A stretch of DNA of 5,185 nucleotides from DATDMG01 sp036518955 (GTDB lineage: Bacteria > Actinomycetota > Actinomycetes > Actinomycetales > Kineosporiaceae). Position numbers and translations under genes: made by a program. The stretch spans positions 1 to 5,185 of the forward strand of contig DATDMG010000345.1 in NCBI GenBank assembly GCA_036518955.1. The letters are read 5' to 3'. Positions 1 through 4,435 of this stretch are shown piece by piece. A model generated the notes under the pieces. The model searched no databases and was not told the origin of the DNA. It saw nothing but the letters and a program-made list of their open reading frames with translations. How positions within the stretch are numbered: the stretch's first letter is position 1; the number at the start of each line of letters is the position of its first letter.

Positions 1-162
1 GGCCGTGTAGCCGGCGGCCGCGGCGTCGGGTGGGACGGGGAGCCGGGCATCACCACGGCCACCGCGGCCGGTGACGATGTCCCGCACCGCACGCGCCCGC
101 TCCGGGCTGAGGTCCACCTCGAGCGGCGGATGCTCGGGGGCGACCAGGCGACGGGCGGTCAC
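1..162 (-). CDS. Unrecognised protein, N-terminal 54 codons only (partial)
   Basis: A frame opens at a GTG (162-160) that overlaps the TGA of the upstream ATPase gene in a GTGA arrangement and stays open to the window edge. About 85% of its codons end in G or C, as expected for real coding DNA here. An AGGGGA stretch about 4 nt before the GTG could act as a weak ribosome site, with translational coupling as the main route of initiation. The visible protein begins M(V)TARRLVAPEHPPLEVDLS and continues with Arg/Ala-rich, then Pro/Ala-rich sequence. No domain or motif is recognised. Its place after the primase/polymerase and ATPase suggests a replication or maintenance accessory, but that is inference only. 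The C-terminus lies outside the window. Confidence 0.55.
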   Translation of the reverse strand, partial: MTARRLVAPEHPPLEVDLSPERARAVRDIVTGRGGRGDARLPVPPDAAAAGYTA

Positions 163-1847
163 CGGTTCCCCTGGGGGGCGAGGCTCCGCCACGCGTCAGA
201 ACTGTCAGGACCGTCGGACAGGGCTATGACCTGGCCTTCTGACACTTCTGACGGTTCTGACACAGCATCAGGAGAGTGCGTGTACGTCGCCCCCGGGACG
301 ACGTACACGCCGCGTCCGGGCTTCTCCAACGACCCGTCGACGACCCGTCGCTGCAGGTACTTGCCGCACTCGCCGAACTTGTCGGTGATCTCCTTGGTGG
401 TGCGTCCCTTCGGGCCGGCCTCGCGCACGAACTCGAGGATGCCGACCGTCGTCTCGCTGTACCGCTGGCTCGCGGCTTCTACGGCGGCGCGTTCCCCCGC
501 ACGGCGGGCAGCCTCGACGAGGTCCTTGCCGTCGAGCTGCCAATCGACGCCGTCCATCAACGTGATGGCGTAGACGTCCTCGGGGACGTCGCGGCCGGTG
601 ACCCTCAGGGAGCCCTCGGTCGAGTGCCTCGACCGGGAGAGGACGATCACCGCGTCGGCGGCTCCGGCGAGCCCGTGAGTGCCGGACACCGCGTCGACGA
701 AGTCCTCGGCTCCGGCCTTCCTGTCGTGGTGCAGGACGACGACGCCGAGCCCCGGATGGTCGTCGGCCACAAGCTTCAGGGCGCCGCCGACGCGGTAGTC
801 CCGCTGATAGGCCGACTCCCCGACGGCGGCCTGCGGCATCACCTTGCCGAGGGTGTCGATCACCACGAGGGACGTCGTCGGGTGCAGCACGAGGAACGCC
901 TCTATGAGCGCGCCGACCTGCCCGGCAGGGATGCGGGTCACGTAGTGGAAGTGCGGCGGGATCGGGTCGTTGACGAGCAGTTTCCTCGCACGGGACTGCA
1001 TCCGCCGGTCGCCGTCCTCGAGCGCGAGGTACAGGACCGGCCGGGCCGGACCGGTCCGGATGCGGCCGAGCGCCTTCCCGCCGCTGGCGATGCCGAGCAA
1101 GAGGTTCAAGGCGAGCCAGCTCTTGCCCGCCTTCGGAGGGCCGATCAAGAGGGTGAAGCCCTCGGGGACCAGCCCCGGGACGGGATACCGCAACGGCGGA
1201 AAGGTCTGCTCATCCAGCCAGGCGCCGTCACGGATTAGGCCGAGTAGCTCTTGAGCGTCAGAAGTGTCAGGACCGTCAGAATGGGAGGATCCGCGCTGGT
1301 CACGGCGCTGCTGCGCTTCTGACACTCGACCGCCGGCAGTGTCAGTACCGTCAGAGCTGGACACCGTCTGCGCGATTGCTGCCGCCGCAGCGCCCGGGTC
1401 GAACCCGCCCGGGCGGGTGCCGGCGCCCTGCCCTGACCCGCTGCCCTGGTCTGCCTGGCGGCCGGGCGGCATGACGGCTTGGCCGCGGCCAGTAGCAGGG
1501 CCACCGGCGGCAGGGCCGGGGGGCGGGCCACCGGGTTCCCGGGAGGGTTCGACCCGGGTGAGGATGGCGGTCCAGCCGGGGGTGGCGTCCATCCCGTCGC
1601 CGAACGGGTCAGGTTCGGAGGCCCAGCCGGTGACGTGCTGGCCGTGCGCGGCGAGCACGCTGGCCGCCCAGACCTGCGCGGCGACCGGGTCGTCGTCGTT
1701 GATGGTGTCGTCGCTGTCGATCAGGGCGCCGTATTCGGTGCCCCTGGCGGTGGTTTCCTGCCGGGCCAGGACCCACCCGTCGGTGATGGTCGTGCCCAGC
1801 ACGTACCGGCCATGGCGGAGGGTGCCGCTGGCGGGGGCTGCGGTCAT
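159..1847 (-). CDS. RepA/RecA-fold AAA ATPase, replicative helicase-type, with C-terminal winged-helix-like domain
   Basis: The 562-aa protein has an N-terminal region (about 1-100) of unknown fold. A Gly/Pro/Ala-rich linker with Ser-Asp repeats follows (about 101-198). A RecA-type ATPase core (about 205-440) has Walker A GPPKAGKS at 236-243, an ALEDGD segment at 275-280 and Walker B LVVID ending at D331. HHDRK at 373-377 sits where RepA-like ATPases carry a post-Walker-B motif. Residues about 462-520 look like a winged helix, followed by a repeat-rich tail. The family (plasmid RepA/AAA_25) contains hexameric helicases that unwind DNA for a primase. The ATG overlaps the primase stop (ATGA, 1847-1844), and the stop overlaps the next start (GTGA). 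The oddity is that both linkers are encoded by 9-bp DNA repeats with atypical codons (see repeat entries). The ATPase call is firm; the helicase role is inferred from family and neighbour. Confidence 0.88.
   Translation of the reverse strand: MTAAPASGTLRHGRYVLGTTITDGWVLARQETTARGTEYGALIDSDDTINDDDPVAAQVWAASVLAAHGQHVTGWASEPDPFGDGMDATPGWTAILTRVEPSREPGGPPPGPAAGGPATGRGQAVMPPGRQADQGSGSGQGAGTRPGGFDPGAAAAAIAQTVSSSDGTDTAGGRVSEAQQRRDQRGSSHSDGPDTSDAQELLGLIRDGAWLDEQTFPPLRYPVPGLVPEGFTLLIGPPKAGKSWLALNLLLGIASGGKALGRIRTGPARPVLYLALEDGDRRMQSRARKLLVNDPIPPHFHYVTRIPAGQVGALIEAFLVLHPTTSLVVIDTLGKVMPQAAVGESAYQRDYRVGGALKLVADDHPGLGVVVLHHDRKAGAEDFVDAVSGTHGLAGAADAVIVLSRSRHSTEGSLRVTGRDVPEDVYAITLMDGVDWQLDGKDLVEAARRAGERAAVEAASQRYSETTVGILEFVREAGPKGRTTKEITDKFGECGKYLQRRVVDGSLEKPGRGVYVVPGATYTHSPDAVSEPSEVSEGQVIALSDGPDSSDAWRSLAPQGNR
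195..221 (+). repeat. 9-bp tandem repeat cluster A (GTCAGNNNN x3)
   Basis: Three adjacent 9-bp units read GTCAGAACT, GTCAGGACC and GTCGGACAG. They lie in the 3' end of the ATPase gene and, on the coding strand, encode SDGPDSSD using TCC, CCT, AGT and TCT codons, which is unusual for a gene so rich in G/C-ending codons. The 27 bp match cluster C at 23 of 27 positions, although the clusters are more than 1 kb apart. Cluster B next door is the same unit in reverse orientation. Confidence 0.8.
238..264 (-). repeat. 9-bp tandem repeat cluster B (inverted copy, TCTGACNNN x3)
   Basis: Three adjacent units read TCTGACACT, TCTGACGGT and TCTGACACA on the plus strand, the reverse complement of the GTCAGA unit. 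With cluster A they form an imperfect inverted repeat: 195-218 against 261-238 matches at 19 of 24 positions, with a 19-bp centre. On the coding strand this cluster encodes VSEPSEVSEG through TCA and GAA codons, a different peptide from that of the A orientation. Confidence 0.8.
1257..1283 (+). repeat. 9-bp tandem repeat cluster C (GTCAGNNNN x3)
   Basis: Three adjacent units read GTCAGAAGT, GTCAGGACC and GTCAGAATG. They lie in the linker that precedes the ATPase core and encode HSDGPDTSD on the coding strand. The cluster has the same orientation as cluster A, with 23 of 27 identical positions. Confidence 0.8.
1315..1358. repeat. 9-bp repeat cluster D (one inverted and two direct units) with perfect inverted repeat
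   Basis: One inverted unit (TCTGACACT, 1318-1326) faces two direct units (GTCAGTACC and GTCAGAGCT, 1341-1358). CTGACACT at 1319-1326 and AGTGTCAG at 1338-1345 form a perfect 8-bp inverted repeat with an 11-nt loop. The coding strand here encodes SSDGTDT and then, for the inverted unit, VSEAQ. As in A and B, the two orientations give SD-type and SE-type peptides. Confidence 0.75.
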
Positions 1848-2854
1848 GCGGCACCACCGGGGGCCCGCCGGGCTGGCTCAGGTGTGGGGCGGGGGTGGCG
1901 CCGGCCGGCCGCGAGCCCGGACCGGATCGCCGCCTTGGCCTCCGTCTCCCCGAGCCCGCAGGCCTGCGCGGCGGCGAGCAGGGCGTCAGCGACCGCTCGC
2001 AGGGTCAGCCCGTAGGGGTCGACCAGCTGGCCGACGTTGTACGACGCGCGATTGAGGCTGACGTTCCGGCAGCCGGCCGCGGCGTTCGCCACGGCCGTCA
2101 GCTCGGCCGTCAGCGCGGCCTGCACGTAGGGCCGGCGGTCGAGCCCGGAGGGTGGCGCAGGCCTGCGAGGAGGGGCCGCAGGCGGTCGCGCGAGCGACGG
2201 GACCCGACCAGCTGCGATGAGGCGCACCAGGATCCACGCGGGCAGCGGCGCCACCGGGGAGTCGTCGACGACATCCCACCGGCCGGCCGAGCAGCGCGAG
2301 CCAGGGGCGACGACCCACCCGCCGTGCGCGCGGACGTCGACGCACCAGCCGAGGCCGCCGGTCAGGCCGGCGCCGGAGGTGATGACCAGCCCCGTCGGGG
2401 CGACGAAGTAGGCGTGCGTCCCACCGCGGACGGTCCGCACAGTGAACGTGTCGACCGGCCAACGGCCGCCCGACCGCTCCGCCGCCCAGCACAGGACGTC
2501 GTCCCCGTCGATGACGCCGTCCGGGGTCGCCTCGTCGTCCCGCTGATCGGGGAGCACGCGCTGGGGACGCTCCCCCTTGGCTCGGTCAGGGTCGATCACG
2601 ACCAGGCGGGCAGGGCCCGTGGAGATCCCCCACGCGCACCGGTGGTAGGCGCTCGACCAGGCGCCCAGCTTGGCCGGATCGGTGGTCGCGTCGAGGTGCC
2701 CGTGCCCCAGCTCGCCGCACTCCCCACGGCAGGTGTGCCCTGGCGGGTGCGCCGACCGGATCGCGGGGCGCTTGGTGACGGAGCCATCAGCCTCGACGGC
2801 CAGCGCCACCAGGAACACCGGCCAGCCACGCGCCGCCATCTCCAGGGGCGTCAC
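1844..2854 (-). CDS. Bifunctional DNA primase/polymerase (Prim-Pol), element replicase
   Basis: From the preferred GTG start the protein has 336 aa. Residues about 3-215 carry the Prim-Pol fold of the archaeo-eukaryotic primase superfamily. MAARGWPVF and KRPAI are the usual N-terminal signatures, VVIDPD holds the metal-binding acids D88 and D90, GGTHAYF carries the sxH-type H147, and VDVRAHGG supplies the third acid, D173. CRGEC (42-46) may bind metal. Residues about 240-320 (RNVSLNRASYNVGQLV through SGLAAGRRHPR) resemble the helical domain that follows Prim-Pol in related primases. It would prime and possibly extend DNA during element replication, with the ATPase encoded next. The GTG at 2854 is preferred because it overlaps the stop of the small ORF (GTGA) and starts right before the fold. 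The frame is open back to 3067 (ATGs at 3067 and 3004), but that stretch is Arg/Gly/Pro-rich, unlike the family, and has poor G/C-ending codon use. Confidence 0.88.
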   Translation of the reverse strand: MTPLEMAARGWPVFLVALAVEADGSVTKRPAIRSAHPPGHTCRGECGELGHGHLDATTDPAKLGAWSSAYHRCAWGISTGPARLVVIDPDRAKGERPQRVLPDQRDDEATPDGVIDGDDVLCWAAERSGGRWPVDTFTVRTVRGGTHAYFVAPTGLVITSGAGLTGGLGWCVDVRAHGGWVVAPGSRCSAGRWDVVDDSPVAPLPAWILVRLIAAGRVPSLARPPAAPPRRPAPPSGLDRRPYVQAALTAELTAVANAAAGCRNVSLNRASYNVGQLVDPYGLTLRAVADALLAAAQACGLGETEAKAAIRSGLAAGRRHPRPTPEPARRAPGGAA

Positions 2855-2940
2855 CGGTGCGACCGCCCGTCGACGCCGGCCGCGCCCGATGGCGTCTCGC
2901 GCCCAAAATCGGGCACGATGGGGGCGGTGTGTGTGGACAC
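2851..2940 (-). CDS. Small ORF (29 aa), translationally coupled to the primase/polymerase
   Basis: A GTG at 2940-2938 is preceded by AGGAG (2952-2948) with a 7-nt spacer, the best ribosome site in this stretch. The 29-residue product starts M(V)STHTAPIVPDFGRETPSG and ends in RSHR. Its TGA overlaps the GTG of the primase/polymerase as GTGA. By count, 25 of 29 codons end in G or C. The competing upstream extension of the primase frame over the same bases gives only about 19 of 29. No domain or membrane segment is seen. It may be a genuine small protein, or a leader ORF whose translation brings ribosomes to the primase start, which itself has only a weak ribosome site. No function is claimed. 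Confidence 0.6.
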   Translation of the reverse strand: MSTHTAPIVPDFGRETPSGAAGVDGRSHR

Positions 2941-2942
2941 CA

Positions 2943-2958
2943 GATAGCTCCTCTCGCG
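2943..2958 (-). promoter_or_regulatory. Ribosome-binding leader motif, copy 2 (CGCGAGAGGAGCTATC)
   Basis: This 16-bp stretch contains the AGGAG of the small ORF. It matches the excisionase leader at 3676-3691 at 14 of 16 positions, differing only in the two bases after AGAGGA. The similarity extends well beyond a normal Shine-Dalgarno core, so it may be a shared translational control site or the result of duplication. Confidence 0.5.
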
Positions 2959-2986
2959 CGGCCCCGTCTCCCGTAGGCGGGGCCGC
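2958..2986 (-). promoter_or_regulatory. Strong GC hairpin in the leader before the small ORF and primase
   Basis: GCGGCCCCG and CGGGGCCGC form a perfect 9-bp stem with an 11-nt loop. In the transcript it ends 5 nt before the AGGAG of the small ORF. No U-run follows, so it is not a classical intrinsic terminator. It could be an attenuator, an RNA-stabilising stem, or a barrier separating expression of the upstream small genes from the replication genes. GTGTGTGGAC repeats (2929-2938 and 2990-2999) flank it. Confidence 0.5.
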
Positions 2987-3063
2987 AGCGTGTGTGGACG
3001 TCATGTCGCGCCCGCCCCCGCCACGACGCGAGGTGCCCGGCGGGTCCGGGACGGGCCCAGAGG

Positions 3064-3372
3064 TCACTCGTCGAGCAGCTCGGCCAGAGCCGCGAGGGCC
3101 TCGTCGTCACCCGTGAGCAGGGTCCGGGCGCGGTCGACGGGGACGTCCTGGTCCAGGTGCTCCACCTCGACGCGGACCTGGCCGGGGGTGATCGCCACCC
3201 CCCGGTCATCGCTGGCGATCCGGTCCGCGCGGACCAGCTGCACGCTGCTCGCCGGCCGGCTGTCCGTCGCCGCCAGGTGGATCCGACGAGAGACGTGGTC
3301 GACGGACGACCCGTCGGCGGTCAGCGTGCGGATCGCCCAGCTCGGGCGCGGGATGCGGGTGGTGGTGGTCAT
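3064..3372 (-). CDS. Hypothetical protein, 102 aa
   Basis: The start is ATG at 3372-3370, with GAGGAG about 7 nt upstream. The frame stays open further upstream to 3585, but that extension overlaps the excisionase gene and reads as Ser/Pro/Arg-rich shadow sequence, so it was discarded. The product begins MTTTTRIPRPSWAIRTLT. Its middle (about 40-75) alternates hydrophobic and polar residues like a beta-rich fold. The C-terminus is an acidic, Leu/Ala-rich helix (DDEALAALAELLDE). The PSW then DH spacing (about 10-26) and the overall shape loosely recall small actinobacterial DUF6907-type proteins. That is from memory and weak, since the usual Cys is absent. There is no signal peptide or membrane segment. 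It sits 58 bp after the excisionase gene and probably shares its transcript. Confidence 0.7.
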   Translation of the reverse strand: MTTTTRIPRPSWAIRTLTADGSSVDHVSRRIHLAATDSRPASSVQLVRADRIASDDRGVAITPGQVRVEVEHLDQDVPVDRARTLLTGDDEALAALAELLDE

Positions 3373-3430
3373 CGCGGGCTCCTCTTTGGGTGTGGTGTGG
3401 GGTCGGTCAGGGGTGAGGGCGAGACGGGGA

Positions 3431-3670
3431 TCAGGCGGTCCGTGTGGCGGCGGGGTCGTCGACGTCCTCGAGGCCAAGGACGCGGAGGATCGCCGCGCGC
3501 GGCACGATGAGGTTCTTTGCCCCGACACGCAGCACTGGGAAGGGCAAGGTGCCGGCGCGGTGGGCCTCGCGGGTCGCGGACTCACCGAGCCCCACCGCTC
3601 GACCGGCGCGCACGAGGGGGACGGATGCCGGCAGCGCGAGCACCTCGGCCTGAGTTAGGGCAGTTGCCAT
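3431..3670 (-). CDS. Excisionase-like helix-turn-helix DNA-binding protein (79 aa)
   Basis: This 79-aa protein has the compact layout of excisionase/AlpA-type winged helix proteins. A helix leads into VPLVRAGRAVGLGESATREA (about 17-36), where the HTH would lie. FPVLRVGAKNLIVPRAAILRVLGL (about 44-67) is the wing and closing helix, with the usual 'VLRVG...VPRAALLRLLG' pattern. Such proteins bend attachment-site DNA so that the tyrosine integrase excises rather than integrates; some also activate transcription. It is first in the leftward operon, divergent from regulator and integrase, as expected if excision and replication are induced together. The ATG at 3670 gives the normal family length, although the AGAGGA lies about 11 nt upstream across a C6 run, which suggests weak or regulated initiation. 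It could instead be a transcription factor without a recombination role. Confidence 0.78.
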   Translation of the reverse strand: MATALTQAEVLALPASVPLVRAGRAVGLGESATREAHRAGTLPFPVLRVGAKNLIVPRAAILRVLGLEDVDDPAATRTA

Positions 3671-3675
3671 GGGGG

Positions 3676-3691
3676 GATATGTCCTCTCGCG
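3676..3691 (-). promoter_or_regulatory. Ribosome-binding leader motif, copy 1 (CGCGAGAGGACATATC)
   Basis: This is the leader of the excisionase-like gene and holds its only purine-rich ribosome site (AGAGGA). It is repeated at 14 of 16 positions before the small ORF (2943-2958). Here a run of six C separates it from the ATG, giving a longer than usual spacing. Confidence 0.5.
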
Positions 3692-3741
3692 GGCGGCTTA
3701 TGACGAGATCACCGGCGCAATCTGCCGGCGTGTTGCTTCGC

Positions 3742-3765
3742 CATGATGGGCGTTGGCACATCATG
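3742..3765. promoter_or_regulatory. Inverted repeat CATGATG-N10-CATCATG, candidate operator
   Basis: The two perfect 7-bp arms are 17 bp apart start to start. The right arm covers the predicted -10 of the leftward promoter (CATGAT on the minus strand), and the spacer would contain its start site. A protein bound here would block the excisionase/replication operon without touching the rightward promoter. The XRE regulator and the excisionase-like protein are both plausible ligands. Confidence 0.5.
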
Positions 3766-3789
3766 CCTCGCCCCACTTGACCCGCGCAA
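3760..3789 (-). promoter_or_regulatory. Candidate leftward promoter (excisionase/replication operon)
   Basis: On the minus strand TTGCGC (3789-3784) and CATGAT (3765-3760) are separated by 18 bp, a fair sigma-70-type match for actinobacteria. Transcription would start near 3753, giving a leader of about 80 nt before the excisionase ATG. The prediction rests on motif match and position only. Confidence 0.35.
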
Positions 3790-3791
3790 GT
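3775..3791. promoter_or_regulatory. Palindrome ACTTG-N7-CAAGT over both -35 boxes, candidate operator
   Basis: The perfect 5-bp arms (ACTTG 3775-3779, CAAGT 3787-3791) enclose seven bases. The left arm contains the start of the rightward -35 (TTGACC) and the right arm holds the leftward -35 (TTGCGC on the minus strand). The 17-bp size suits a dimeric HTH repressor. A single occupied site would cover both promoters. Confidence 0.45.
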
Positions 3792-3805
3792 CGGCCTGAG
3801 ATTGT
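3777..3805 (+). promoter_or_regulatory. Candidate rightward promoter (regulator/integrase)
   Basis: TTGACC (3777-3782) and GATTGT (3800-3805) are 17 bp apart, a good -35 with a weak -10. Transcription would start around 3812, exactly at an in-frame GTG, so a leaderless start of the regulator is possible. Confidence 0.4.
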
Positions 3806-3847
3806 GTTCCCGTGAATCAACCGGCAAGCGGGGAGTGGGAGGCACGT

Positions 3848-4435
3848 ATGACCGCCTCGATCGCCAGTCAGATCGACCACTGGCGTGGCGTGCGCGGACT
3901 GAGCGCGCAGAAGCTTGCCGACAGGACGGCTGAGCTGGGCTTTCCGGTGCCGAGGAACACGATCGCCAACCTGGAGAACAACCGCCGGACGACGATCACG
4001 GTCGCGGAGCTGTTCGTTCTAGCTTTCGCGCTCGACGTGCCCGTCGTCATGCTGCTGCTGCCCGTTGGTCGTGCCACTCAGGTCGAGATCGTGCCCGGAG
4101 AACACGTCCCGATCTACGAGGCTGTCTCTCGGGTCGCCGGCGACCCAACGATGATCGGCTATCCGCGGTCACCCGAGTACACCGCCGCCTTGGGTCGGCT
4201 TCATCGGCTGCGTCTGTTCATGGCGGCGCAGCGAAAGATCATTGAGGCGACGGTAGACACTCTGCCGACGAGACCAGACGAGGTCCGCGAGCGCGCGCAG
4301 GAGAGTCTCCCGCAGGCTCAGATGCAGCTCGACCAAGTGCGGGACCTGATGCGGGCTGCCGGTGACGAACTGCCCTTCGAGCTGCTAAACATCCGGTTCG
4401 CCGACCCCAAGGATCCGGGTGAAGGTCATGCCTAG
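3848..4435 (+). CDS. XRE-family helix-turn-helix transcriptional regulator (195 aa)
   Basis: An N-terminal XRE/Cro-CI domain covers about 1-72. IASQIDHWRGVRGLSAQKLA forms the first helices. LADRTAELGFPVPRNTIANLEN contains the recognition-helix region, and TVAELFVLAFALDVP is the usual closing helix. Residues about 110-172 are helical and charged, possibly a dimerisation segment. Start choice: ATG at 3848 has GGAGG with a 5-nt spacer. An in-frame GTG at 3812 would add 12 residues, and its only support is that it sits at the predicted transcription start. The protein most likely represses one or both divergent promoters. Its stop lies inside the integrase start (8-bp overlap), so regulator and integrase are produced together. 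The call is firm for family; targets and inducer are inferred. Confidence 0.88.
   Translation: MTASIASQIDHWRGVRGLSAQKLADRTAELGFPVPRNTIANLENNRRTTITVAELFVLAFALDVPVVMLLLPVGRATQVEIVPGEHVPIYEAVSRVAGDPTMIGYPRSPEYTAALGRLHRLRLFMAAQRKIIEATVDTLPTRPDEVRERAQESLPQAQMQLDQVRDLMRAAGDELPFELLNIRFADPKDPGEGHA

Larger units (their letters stand above)
2929..2999. repeat. Direct repeat GTGTGTGGAC flanking the leader hairpin
   Basis: The 10-bp sequence GTGTGTGGAC occurs at 2929-2938 and 2990-2999, 61 bp apart, on either side of the 9-bp hairpin. On the minus strand each copy (GTCCACACAC) lies just inside a possible start: ATG at 3004 (MTSTH) and GTG at 2940 (M/V-STH). The near-identical starts suggest that a start region was duplicated, with the hairpin lying between the two copies. 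Confidence 0.55.
3671..3847. promoter_or_regulatory. Divergent control region between the excision/replication and regulator/integrase arms
   Basis: These 177 bp hold no convincing gene and are less GC-rich than their surroundings. They contain candidate back-to-back promoters whose -35 boxes overlap, two inverted repeats, and the ribosome sites of both flanking genes. This is the expected seat of an XRE-type switch. Confidence 0.7.

Noticed and set aside
195..1358. CRISPR array
   Set aside because: The units are only 9 bp, directly abutting with no unique spacers, and lie in frame inside an intact ATPase gene.
1895..2947. Long plus-strand open frame opposite the primase/polymerase
   Set aside because: Arg/Gly/Pro-rich with no recognisable domain, fully antisense to a gene with intact catalytic motifs; a typical shadow frame in high-GC DNA. 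The same applies to plus-strand frames at 276-1238, 1264-2055 and 1479-2015.
3036..3050. CCCGG-N5-CCGGG hairpin after the 102-aa gene as a terminator
   Set aside because: Short GC-only stem without a T-run; too common in such DNA to call.
2855..3067. N-terminal extension of the primase/polymerase to ATG 3067 or 3004
   Set aside because: Codon third positions are poor in G/C, the residues are low-complexity Arg/Gly, a better frame (the small ORF) occupies part of the region, and the Prim-Pol fold begins right after GTG 2854. Not fully excluded.
3064..3585. 173-aa version of the 102-aa minus-strand protein
   Set aside because: The extra 71 residues overlap the excisionase gene and are Ser/Pro/Arg-rich shadow sequence; the internal ATG at 3372 has a good GAGGAG ribosome site.
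3712..3728. Inverted repeat CCGGC-N7-GCCGG in the control region
   Set aside because: Five GC-only base pairs are expected often by chance at this base composition, and it overlaps no predicted promoter element.
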